Shown piece by piece: positions 1 through 5,509 of a stretch of DNA of 11,655 nt; within the stretch, counting starts at the first letter, position 1; each line of letters begins with the position of its first letter. Location: contig JBBRFH010000098.1 in NCBI GenBank assembly GCA_038224615.1, forward strand, positions 1 through 11,655, written 5' to 3'. Origin of the DNA: JBBRFH01 sp038224615 (lineage in GTDB: Bacteria; Planctomycetota; Phycisphaerae; Tepidisphaerales; Tepidisphaeraceae). The position numbers and the translations under genes were made by a program. The notes under the pieces are model-generated. The model had not been told where the DNA came from, searched no databases, and saw only the letters and a list, made by a program, of their open reading frames with translations.

Positions 1-660
1 GTCTGCCTGCTGGTGCAATTGCTGCACGCAGTTCAGCGACACGACTGGCTGCCGCTGCAGGATAACTTTGATTCGCTGATTTGGCTGGCGGTGCTGCTCG
101 CGTCGGCGACGCTTTATCTGCAAGCCCGGCGCACGCTGGGGCGGATCGAGTGGTTCGTCACGCCGGTCGTCGTGCTGCTGCTCGCGTTCGCCGTCATCTA
201 CGGTGCGGCCCGCCCGCATGCCTATACTAATTCGCTATGGGGCTGGACGCACCGCATCGGTGTGTACGTCAGCCCGATCGCCTTCGCGATCGCCGCGGGC
301 GCAGGGGTGATGTACCTCGTGCTCCGCAGCAAGCTTCGCAGCAAGCAGCATGGACCGGTCGATCCGAGCTTCGGCAGCCTGGAAAAGTTTGAACGCCTCA
401 ACTACGCCGCAGTGCGGATCGGGTTCGTGCTGTTGACGATCGGAATCATCGCCGGCTTCGCGCTCAACCCCAGCACGCTTGGGCACAACTGGTTCGTCAA
501 ACCGAAGTTCCTGCTGTCGGCCGGGGCGTACGTGCTCTACGCGGTGGTGCTGCACAGCCCGATCAACCCCGCCATAAGGGGCAAGCGGATGGCGATCCTG
601 TCGATCGCGGGGTTTGCGTTGTTACTTGGTGTCATCGTCACCGTCCAGCAGATGAAATAG
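1..660 (+). CDS. HemX/CcsA-like cytochrome c assembly family membrane protein, 5'-truncated by window edge
   Basis: Integral membrane protein of the CcsA/HemX (cytochrome c assembly) family. Proteins of this type next to hemA are thought to influence glutamyl-tRNA reductase levels or haem handling; the exact role here is inferred. The frame is open to base 1 (codons Val-Cys-Leu-Leu precede a possible GTG at 13), so the start is probably outside the window. Counting from that GTG, 215 residues are visible. There are about six hydrophobic segments, near residues 20-38, 47-64, 82-104, 133-152, 165-182 and 193-212. The family-like WGWTHRIGVYVSP stretch carries a histidine at residue 80, and the C-terminal part resembles the usual WxxxPK...YA...H...G.R arrangement (WFVKPKF near 160-166). 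The stop at 658-660 lies 6 bp before the hemA ATG, so the two genes are very likely co-transcribed. It could instead be a cytochrome c biogenesis CcsA, but the hemA neighbour favours HemX. Confidence 0.8.
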   Translation, partial: VCLLVQLLHAVQRHDWLPLQDNFDSLIWLAVLLASATLYLQARRTLGRIEWFVTPVVVLLLAFAVIYGAARPHAYTNSLWGWTHRIGVYVSPIAFAIAAGAGVMYLVLRSKLRSKQHGPVDPSFGSLEKFERLNYAAVRIGFVLLTIGIIAGFALNPSTLGHNWFVKPKFLLSAGAYVLYAVVLHSPINPAIRGKRMAILSIAGFALLLGVIVTVQQMK

Positions 661-666
661 TTGTCG

Positions 667-1986
667 ATGAATCGCCTGCTTCTGATCGGCCTCAATCACA
701 CCACCGCGCCGCTTGATGTGCGCGAGCGGCTGGCGTTCGCGCCGCAGCGGATGCTGGAGGCGATCGATCACCTGCGCAAACGCATCGACGGCGCCGAGGC
801 GGTGATCCTCTCGACGTGCAATCGCGTCGAACTCTACCTGGCCGGCCCGGACGAGATTGATCGCGAGGCGATGGTCAAATACCTCGCCGACTTCCACGCC
901 GTGCCCGCCGAAGCGTTCCAGTCGCATCTGTACGAAATCCGCGGCCGTGGCGTGATCGAGCACCTGTTCGCGGTTGCGAGCAGCCTCGATTCGATGGTGC
1001 TCGGCGAGACACAGATTCTCGGGCAGGTGCGCGGGGCATACGAACTCTCTCGCGGCGCCGGCGCCACCGGGCCGTCGCTCAATCCGCTCTTCCAGCGTGC
1101 CGTCAGCGTCGGCAAAGAAGTCCTCGCCAACACCGGCCTCGCCGAGGGGCGAGTGAGCGTAAGCAGTGTCGCGGTCGATTACGCCCGGCGGATCTTTGAT
1201 AACTTCGCCGACAAGACGGTGCTTTGCATCGGCACCGGCAAGATGTCGCGCCTGGTGTTGCAGCACTTCGTATCGCTCAACGTCGGCGATCTGCTTGTCT
1301 GCTCGCGCGACCAGGCCCGCGCCGACGCCACCGCCCGCGATTTCAACGGCCGCGGGGTGGCGTTCGATGCGATCGAGCAGCACCTGATCTCTAGCGACAT
1401 CGTCATCAGTTCCACCGGCGCGCCGCATCCGATCATCACGAAGAAGGGCTTCGCCAAACTCGTCCGCAAGCGCCGCTATCGGCCGATTTTTCTGATCGAC
1501 ATCGCCGTCCCGCGCGACGTCGAGGCGGCGGTGGGGGAGCTGGAGAACGTCTATCTCTACAACCTCGACGACCTGCAGGAAGTCGTCGGCCAGACGATCA
1601 CGCAGCGGTCGCAACAGGCCGAGTCCGCAACGTTGGTCGTGCGCCAGCAGGTCGAGCAGTACCTGCTATGGCACCGCCAGCGCGAAATCGGGCCGATGAT
1701 CGATGCGCTCTACAAGCGCTACAACACGATCGCCCGCACCGAACTCGAGCGCACGCTGAGCAAGCTTCCCGTTGACGATGCGGGTAAACAGCACCTTGAG
1801 GAGCTGGTACACCGAATCGTCCAGAAGATGCTGCACGACCCGGTGAGCCAGCTTCGCCTGGCGCACGACCCGCACGCCGAGACCGGCCCGACGTACGCGC
1901 ACGCGATCGAGCAGTTGTTCCGACTGCGACTGCAGCAGGAAAAGCCGACCTCATCGCAGGAGCCCACCGGTGATGCCAACCCCTGA
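667..1986 (+). CDS. hemA: Glutamyl-tRNA reductase
   Basis: Cytoplasmic NADPH-dependent enzyme (EC 1.2.1.70) that reduces glutamyl-tRNA(Glu) to glutamate-1-semialdehyde, the first committed step of C5-pathway tetrapyrrole (haem, sirohaem, B12) synthesis. The 439-residue product has the full family layout. The N-terminus reads LLLIGLNHTTAPLDVRERLAF. The catalytic motif STCNR has its nucleophilic Cys at residue 51. H99 lies in the EHLFAV segment, followed by SLDSMVLGETQILGQVR, the conserved GLAEGRVSVSSVAVDYA, the nucleotide-binding GTGKM near 189-193, and a helical C-terminal dimerisation domain. ATG 667 is preferred because it gives the usual short N-terminus; an in-frame TTG at 661, directly after the upstream stop, would add two residues. 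No good Shine-Dalgarno is visible, which fits translational coupling to the HemX-like gene. The 3' end overlaps the next gene by about 14 bp. Confidence 0.97.
   Translation: MNRLLLIGLNHTTAPLDVRERLAFAPQRMLEAIDHLRKRIDGAEAVILSTCNRVELYLAGPDEIDREAMVKYLADFHAVPAEAFQSHLYEIRGRGVIEHLFAVASSLDSMVLGETQILGQVRGAYELSRGAGATGPSLNPLFQRAVSVGKEVLANTGLAEGRVSVSSVAVDYARRIFDNFADKTVLCIGTGKMSRLVLQHFVSLNVGDLLVCSRDQARADATARDFNGRGVAFDAIEQHLISSDIVISSTGAPHPIITKKGFAKLVRKRRYRPIFLIDIAVPRDVEAAVGELENVYLYNLDDLQEVVGQTITQRSQQAESATLVVRQQVEQYLLWHRQREIGPMIDALYKRYNTIARTELERTLSKLPVDDAGKQHLEELVHRIVQKMLHDPVSQLRLAHDPHAETGPTYAHAIEQLFRLRLQQEKPTSSQEPTGDANP
1958..1962 (+). promoter_or_regulatory. Ribosome binding site for the GT-C gene, inside hemA
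   Basis: AGGAG within the last codons of hemA. It lies 10 nt before ATG 1973 and 7 nt before GTG 1970, so it supports a start that overlaps hemA but does not decide between these two adjacent codons. Confidence 0.6.
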
Positions 1987-3880
1987 TTCCGCCGGCCGGC
2001 CGCCGACCTATCTGCCGTTGCTGGGTGCCGCCGGGCTGATGCTTGGGCTGATCGTCTATAGGGCGGGCATTTTCAGCATCGAGATGCTGATCGGCCTGTC
2101 GGTCGACGGCTCGATTGTCGGGCTCTACGTGCTTGCCGCGTGGGGCTACGGTTCGACAGTGGCGAATGAAGGCCCGCCCTCGCTGCGCTTCGCCGCCGCC
2201 GCGGCGCTGGGGCTGGGCTTCATTGGGATTGCGACGCTGCTGCTCGGGTTGGCTGGAGTGTTCAACGCAATTGCGGCGTGGATGCTGATCGGAGGCGGGG
2301 TGGTGCTGGCGGTTTACCGGCTTCGCGGCGTGCGCCTGCCCGCACCGACCTTCGGCCTGATCTGGTGCGTACCGCTGGCGATCCTTCTTGCACACGCGTT
2401 GCTTGCCGCCTGCCTGATGCCCGGTTTTCTATGGAAGCCGCTCGACCCGCACCCGTACGACGTGCTGAGCTATCACCTGCAGGTTCCCCGTGAGTGGTAC
2501 GACGCCGGCCGGATCATCCCCCTGACGCACAACGCCTTCAGCTATTTTCCGATGTTGATGGAGACGCACTTTCTCTCCGCGATGCACCTGCGCGGCGGAC
2601 CTTGGGCGGGAATGTACCTGTGCAATCTGATCACGCTGGCGCACGGCGTGCTTACGTTGGCCGCCGTCGCGGGCGTCGCCCATGGGCTGGGCGCGTCGCG
2701 CATGCGATCGACGTGTGCGGTGCTGTTGACGGCGGGCGTGCCGTGGGTTTTCCAACTCTCCACCGTCGCCTACGTCGAAACCGGCGTGATGCTCTACAGC
2801 ACGCTGGCGGTCGGGTTCGCGGCGATGGCGCTGATACGGGCGGACCCGCGCAAGCTGTTCGCGCTCGCCGGCGTCTTCGCGGGCCTTGCGTGCGGGATGA
2901 AATACACCGCGTTCGCGATGACCGCGGCGCCAGTATGCCTGATCGGCATCGGCCTGCTGCTCCTGGGACAAACCGATCGTGAGGGATTCAAGCGCCGGAT
3001 CGTGGCGTCGCTGCTGCTGATCGGCGCAACGGCGGTGGTCGCCTCGCCGTGGCTGATTCGCAACGCGGTGTGGACCGGCAACCCGGTCTTTCCCCTGGCG
3101 AGCGGCGTGTTCGGCAAGGCGCACTTCGCCGACGACCAGGTCGACCGCTATCGCGTCGCCCACAGCCCCACGCCGGCGCAGCGACCGCTCGGCGGACGGC
3201 TCGTCAGCGCGTGCGACCAGACCGAGATGTCGCCGCAGTACGGCTTTATCGTCCTGCCCCTCGGCGTGCTCGCGGCGATCGCCACGGCGCGGCGCAGGAC
3301 GGCGCTGATGGTCAGCCTCAGTGCGCTGGCGATGGCCGTCGTCTGGTTCGGCGCCACGCATATCCTGCCGCGGTTTCTCACGCCCGTGCTGCCGCTGCTG
3401 GCAGTGTCGTTCGCGCTGGCGCCCATGCCGTCGGCCGCCGCGGTCGCCTTGGCTGGCACGCAGGCGGCGATCGGCCTGGCGATCGTACTGCGCTCGATGG
3501 CACCACTGCTGGATGGCGACTCCCGCGCACTGCTCTACAAGAAGGATCTGACCTTCATCGGCACCGATGAGACCGACGCCGCCAAGCACTCATCGGACAG
3601 GATCGCCCTCATCGGCGACGCGAACGCCTTCTTCTACGACGTGCCTTCGTCGCGGCTGATTTACCGCAGCGTGTTCGACGTGTACATCCCGCCCGGCACC
3701 AGTGTTGTCGACGGTTGGCTCGGAAAATCGGTCGACGAACTGCGTCGCAGCGGCGCCTGGGTGATCATCAACACCAGCGAGCTCAACCGCCTCTGCGCCA
3801 CCTACAGGCACCTTCCCAAGCCGCTCCCGCCATTCGATCAGGTGCGTCCGGAGCCGATCGTGCTGCCACCGATCCGGTAG
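1973..3880 (+). CDS. GT-C-type polytopic membrane glycosyltransferase (family 39-like)
   Basis: Large integral membrane protein of 635 residues with about a dozen hydrophobic helices between residues 15 and 510 and a short soluble C-terminal part of about 120 residues. An acidic loop motif after the fourth or fifth helix (LDPHPYDVLSYHLQVPREW, Asp near residue 163) and a following HNAFSYFPMLMET loop match the first periplasmic loop of GT-C enzymes, where Asp/Glu residues coordinate metal and acceptor. Such enzymes use polyprenyl-phosphate sugars to glycosylate lipids, glycans or proteins on the outer face of the inner membrane. Donor and acceptor here cannot be read from sequence. The C-terminal region (RIALIGDANAFFYDVPSS and a YRSVFDV stretch) is probably the usual exported tail. 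The start overlaps hemA by 14 bp (17 bp if GTG 1970 is used), indicating translational coupling. The cell-envelope sugar gene hldD follows 85 bp later. Class is fairly secure; specific function is unknown. Confidence 0.75.
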   Translation: MPTPDSAGRPPTYLPLLGAAGLMLGLIVYRAGIFSIEMLIGLSVDGSIVGLYVLAAWGYGSTVANEGPPSLRFAAAAALGLGFIGIATLLLGLAGVFNAIAAWMLIGGGVVLAVYRLRGVRLPAPTFGLIWCVPLAILLAHALLAACLMPGFLWKPLDPHPYDVLSYHLQVPREWYDAGRIIPLTHNAFSYFPMLMETHFLSAMHLRGGPWAGMYLCNLITLAHGVLTLAAVAGVAHGLGASRMRSTCAVLLTAGVPWVFQLSTVAYVETGVMLYSTLAVGFAAMALIRADPRKLFALAGVFAGLACGMKYTAFAMTAAPVCLIGIGLLLLGQTDREGFKRRIVASLLLIGATAVVASPWLIRNAVWTGNPVFPLASGVFGKAHFADDQVDRYRVAHSPTPAQRPLGGRLVSACDQTEMSPQYGFIVLPLGVLAAIATARRRTALMVSLSALAMAVVWFGATHILPRFLTPVLPLLAVSFALAPMPSAAAVALAGTQAAIGLAIVLRSMAPLLDGDSRALLYKKDLTFIGTDETDAAKHSSDRIALIGDANAFFYDVPSSRLIYRSVFDVYIPPGTSVVDGWLGKSVDELRRSGAWVIINTSELNRLCATYRHLPKPLPPFDQVRPEPIVLPPIR

Positions 3881-3904
3881 CGGGCGACGGATCGCATGCT
3901 TCCA

Positions 3905-3922
3905 CACGGGTTTACACCCGTG
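3905..3922 (+). repeat. Perfect 7-bp inverted repeat (possible terminator or intergenic REP-like element)
   Basis: CACGGGT-TTAC-ACCCGTG forms a 7-bp stem with a 4-nt loop in the 85-bp gap between the GT-C gene and hldD. It is followed on the + strand by GTCCTTTG, a weak T-rich tail. It may be a weak terminator for the hemA operon, an RNA-stability hairpin, or a copy of a dispersed palindromic repeat. Only the stem is directly visible. Confidence 0.45.
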
Positions 3923-3965
3923 GTCCTTTGCATGTGGTTGGTTCTGAAACGATGATGAACCGTCT

Positions 3966-4928
3966 ATGCCCACCAAGCTGACGATCGTCACCGGCGCTGC
4001 TGGTTTTATCGGGCGGAATGTCGTCGCGGAACTGAATGCACGCGGCCATTCCGATCTGATCCTGACCGACCTCCTCGGCACCGACGAGAAGTGGCAGAAC
4101 CTGCTCGGCCTGGCGTACGAAGACCTGCTGAATCCGACGGAGTTGCTCGATCGGCTCGACGGTTACAAGCAGAAGGTGGACGCCGTCATCCACCTCGGCG
4201 CCTGCAGCGCGACGACGGAGAAGAACGCCGACTATCTGCTGGAGAACAACTACCGCTACACGCGCATTCTGTGCGAGTGGTGCCTGAAGCACGACACCAA
4301 GTTCGTCTACGCCTCCAGCGCCGCGACGTACGGCGGCGGTGAACTCGGCTACGACGACAGCGACGCCGTCACGCCCATGCTGAAGCCGCTCAACATGTAC
4401 GGGTATTCCAAGCACATGTTCGACCTGTGGGCGTTGAAGCACGGGCTGTTCGATCGCATCGTCGGCCTCAAATATTTCAATGTCTTCGGGCCGCACGAGG
4501 ACCACAAAGGCGACATGCGCTCGGTCGTGAACAAGGCGTTCGCACAGATCATGGAGACGGGTGAGGTCGGGCTTTTCAAGAGCGACCGTCCCGACTACAA
4601 GGACGGCGAGCAGATGCGCGATTTCGTCTACGTGAAGGATGCCGCCCGCGTCACCGTCTGGTCGGCTCAGCACAGGGAAGTCGGCGGGCTTTTCAATTGC
4701 GGCACCGGCAAGGCCCGCACCTGGATCGACCTGGCCAACGCCACGTTTAGGGCGATGGGCAAGCTGCCGAAGATCCGCTTTATCGACATGCCCGATCATC
4801 TGAAGGGCAAGTACCAGTACTTCACCGAAGCCAACCCGAAGAAACTCATCGCCGCGGGCTATGATCGGCCGTTCTTTACGCTCGAAGACGCGGTGGCGGA
4901 TTACGTGAAGACCTACCTCGCCCGCTGA
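3966..4928 (+). CDS. hldD: ADP-L-glycero-D-manno-heptose 6-epimerase
   Basis: Cytoplasmic NADP-dependent epimerase (EC 5.1.3.20) that converts ADP-D-glycero-D-manno-heptose to the L,D form used for the LPS inner core. The 320-residue protein is an extended short-chain dehydrogenase/reductase of normal family length. It has the dinucleotide motif GAAGFIG at residues 10-16, a family-typical HLGACSATTE stretch (76-85), YASSAATYGGG (115-125) with the catalytic Ser region, and the YGYSK catalytic pair Tyr145/Lys149. These are followed by GLKYFNVFGPHEDHKGDMRS, RDFVYVKDAA, FNCGTG and a C-terminal LKGKYQYFTEA/AAGYDRPF that aligns closely with the E. coli enzyme. ATG 3966 is the only sensible start, since no in-frame start lies just upstream; the RBS is weak. 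No other heptose genes (hldE, gmhA, gmhB) are in the window. The neighbouring GT-C gene fits an envelope-sugar context. Confidence 0.96.
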   Translation: MPTKLTIVTGAAGFIGRNVVAELNARGHSDLILTDLLGTDEKWQNLLGLAYEDLLNPTELLDRLDGYKQKVDAVIHLGACSATTEKNADYLLENNYRYTRILCEWCLKHDTKFVYASSAATYGGGELGYDDSDAVTPMLKPLNMYGYSKHMFDLWALKHGLFDRIVGLKYFNVFGPHEDHKGDMRSVVNKAFAQIMETGEVGLFKSDRPDYKDGEQMRDFVYVKDAARVTVWSAQHREVGGLFNCGTGKARTWIDLANATFRAMGKLPKIRFIDMPDHLKGKYQYFTEANPKKLIAAGYDRPFFTLEDAVADYVKTYLAR

Positions 4929-4929
4929 C

Positions 4930-4943
4930 GCGGGAATACCCGC
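4930..4943 (+). other. Small hairpin between hldD and the CPXCG gene
   Basis: GCGGG-AATA-CCCGC fills almost the whole 16-bp gap and ends 1 nt before ATG 4945. It contains the only purine-rich ribosome-binding candidate (GGGA), so initiation of the small gene may depend on translation through hldD. Visible structure; the role is inference. Confidence 0.35.
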
Positions 4944-4944
4944 C

Positions 4945-5163
4945 ATGAAGAAGAAGCGGAAGAAGCGTAAACGCCGTCCGTCCGACGAAGGCGCCTACAC
5001 CTGCCCGACGTGTGGCGAAACCGTGGTCATTCCCATCGACCGCTCCGCGGGCACCGACCAGACCTACGGTGAAGACTGCCCGGTCTGCTGCAACCCGAAC
5101 GTCGTCCATGTCGAGTTCTTTGAAGAAGGCGACCCGCCGCGCGTCTGGGCGGAGGCGGAGTGA
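4945..5163 (+). CDS. CPXCG motif-containing cysteine-rich small protein (zinc ribbon)
   Basis: A 72-residue protein of the CPXCG cysteine-rich family, whose function is not established. Cysteines at 20 and 23 (YTCPTCGE) and at 45, 48 and 49 (EDCPVCCNP) would bind one zinc ion. The surrounding IDRSAGTDQTYGEDCPVCC pattern and the acidic C-terminus ending in AEAE are typical of the family. Unusually, residues 1-11 are almost entirely Lys/Arg (MKKKRKKRKRR), a tail suited to nucleic acid or ribosome contact. It starts 16 bp after hldD and is very likely in the same transcript. The family identity is well supported; any role in RNA or DNA binding is inference. Confidence 0.88.
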   Translation: MKKKRKKRKRRPSDEGAYTCPTCGETVVIPIDRSAGTDQTYGEDCPVCCNPNVVHVEFFEEGDPPRVWAEAE

Positions 5164-5180
5164 TTGCGGGCTCACAGTTG

Positions 5181-5203
5181 CCGAAGCGCGCAACGCGCTT
5201 CGG
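5181..5203 (+). repeat. Perfect 10-bp stem-loop, first of two in the glmS leader
   Basis: CCGAAGCGCG-CAA-CGCGCTTCGG, 18 nt after the CPXCG stop. What follows on the + strand is A-rich (AGCGAAAAAAG), not T-rich, so it is not a classical intrinsic terminator in that direction. Its inner sequence CGCGCAACG (5187-5195) is also the exact reverse complement of 5252-5260 in the second hairpin. Confidence 0.6.
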
Positions 5204-5252
5204 AGCGAAAAAAGAAAATCTTCGCAGGATTCGGTAGGCAACTCACGCGGGC

Positions 5253-5282
5253 GTTGCGCGAATTGCCCCGGTTTCGCGCAAC
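5253..5282 (+). terminator. Perfect 10-bp stem-loop with weak T-rich tail (possible terminator or attenuator)
   Basis: GTTGCGCGAA, a 10-nt loop, then TTCGCGCAAC, followed by CGTCCTGTTTCTT. The stem is strong but the T-tract is interrupted, so termination would be inefficient or factor-assisted. The left arm can alternatively pair with 5187-5195 in the first hairpin, which gives an attenuator-like arrangement. Confidence 0.4.
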
Positions 5283-5360
5283 CGTCCTGTTTCTTATAGA
5301 TGGACCCATTGCGCGCCGAGCATCGCCGCCCCGACACCGCGATCTCGCCGTCCATCCGGA

Positions 5361-5391
5361 TTGACGGATGCATTGTTACAAAATGTTACAA
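5361..5391 (+). promoter_or_regulatory. Putative promoter/operator with tandem TGTTACAA repeats
   Basis: TTGACG (5361-5366) resembles a -35 box; 17 bp later TGTTAC (5384-5389) is a poor -10 box. Two copies of TGTTACAA start at 5374 and 5384, exactly one helical turn apart, each an imperfect TTGT-T-ACAA dyad, which looks like tandem operator half-sites. A 6-bp inverted repeat CATCCG/CGGATG (5353-5370) overlaps the -35 region. This AT-rich patch stands out in GC-rich surroundings. Confidence 0.4.
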
Positions 5392-5443
5392 CGGCCGTCG
5401 TGCGCTGCGGCGGATTGGGCAAGGATCGCGTCGCACAACGACC

Positions 5444-5449
5444 GATAAT
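5444..5449 (+). promoter_or_regulatory. Candidate -10 box for glmS
   Basis: GATAAT matches the sigma-70 -10 consensus at five of six positions and lies 60 bp before the glmS ATG. No good -35 box is visible at 16-18 bp upstream, so this is only a candidate. Confidence 0.25.
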
Positions 5450-5498
5450 CAGGTATCGTTTCCCTGTTTGTGACCTGTGGTGAATAGTGAGCAGGCTT

Positions 5499-5503
5499 GG
5501 AGG
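5499..5503 (+). promoter_or_regulatory. glmS ribosome binding site
   Basis: GGAGG with a 6-nt spacer before ATG 5510. This decides the glmS start at 5510 over the in-frame GTG codons at 5477 and 5480, in agreement with the requirement for Cys directly after the initiator Met. Confidence 0.85.
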
Positions 5504-5509
5504 CCTTTT

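Larger units (their letters stand above)
5164..5509 (+). other. Structured intergenic leader upstream of glmS
   Basis: A 346-bp stretch with no convincing gene. From left to right it holds a perfect 10-bp hairpin (5181-5203) followed by A-rich sequence, a second perfect 10-bp hairpin (5253-5282) followed by a weak T-rich tail, a 6-bp inverted repeat (5353-5370), a tandem TGTTACAA repeat (5374-5391), a GATAAT box (5444-5449) and the glmS ribosome binding site. It must carry the promoter of glmS and probably the 3' end of the hldD transcript. No glmS ribozyme could be recognised by eye. Confidence 0.6.

Noticed and set aside
622..1614. Leftward open frame opposite hemA
   Set aside because: Shadow of hemA; no domain resemblance and biased composition. 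The same applies to the long leftward frames at 2429-3589 and 3912-4946.
5164..5364. 66-codon rightward frame in the glmS leader
   Set aside because: TTG start without a ribosome binding site, Arg-rich, and crossed by two perfect hairpins; better explained as structured non-coding sequence.
5477..5509. Earlier GTG start for glmS
   Set aside because: It would bury the N-terminal nucleophile Cys eleven residues inside, and it ignores the GGAGG placed correctly for ATG 5510.
5164..5509. glmS ribozyme
   Set aside because: No recognisable catalytic core or cleavage-site context could be seen, and the ribozyme is mainly known from Firmicutes. A covariance-model search would settle it.
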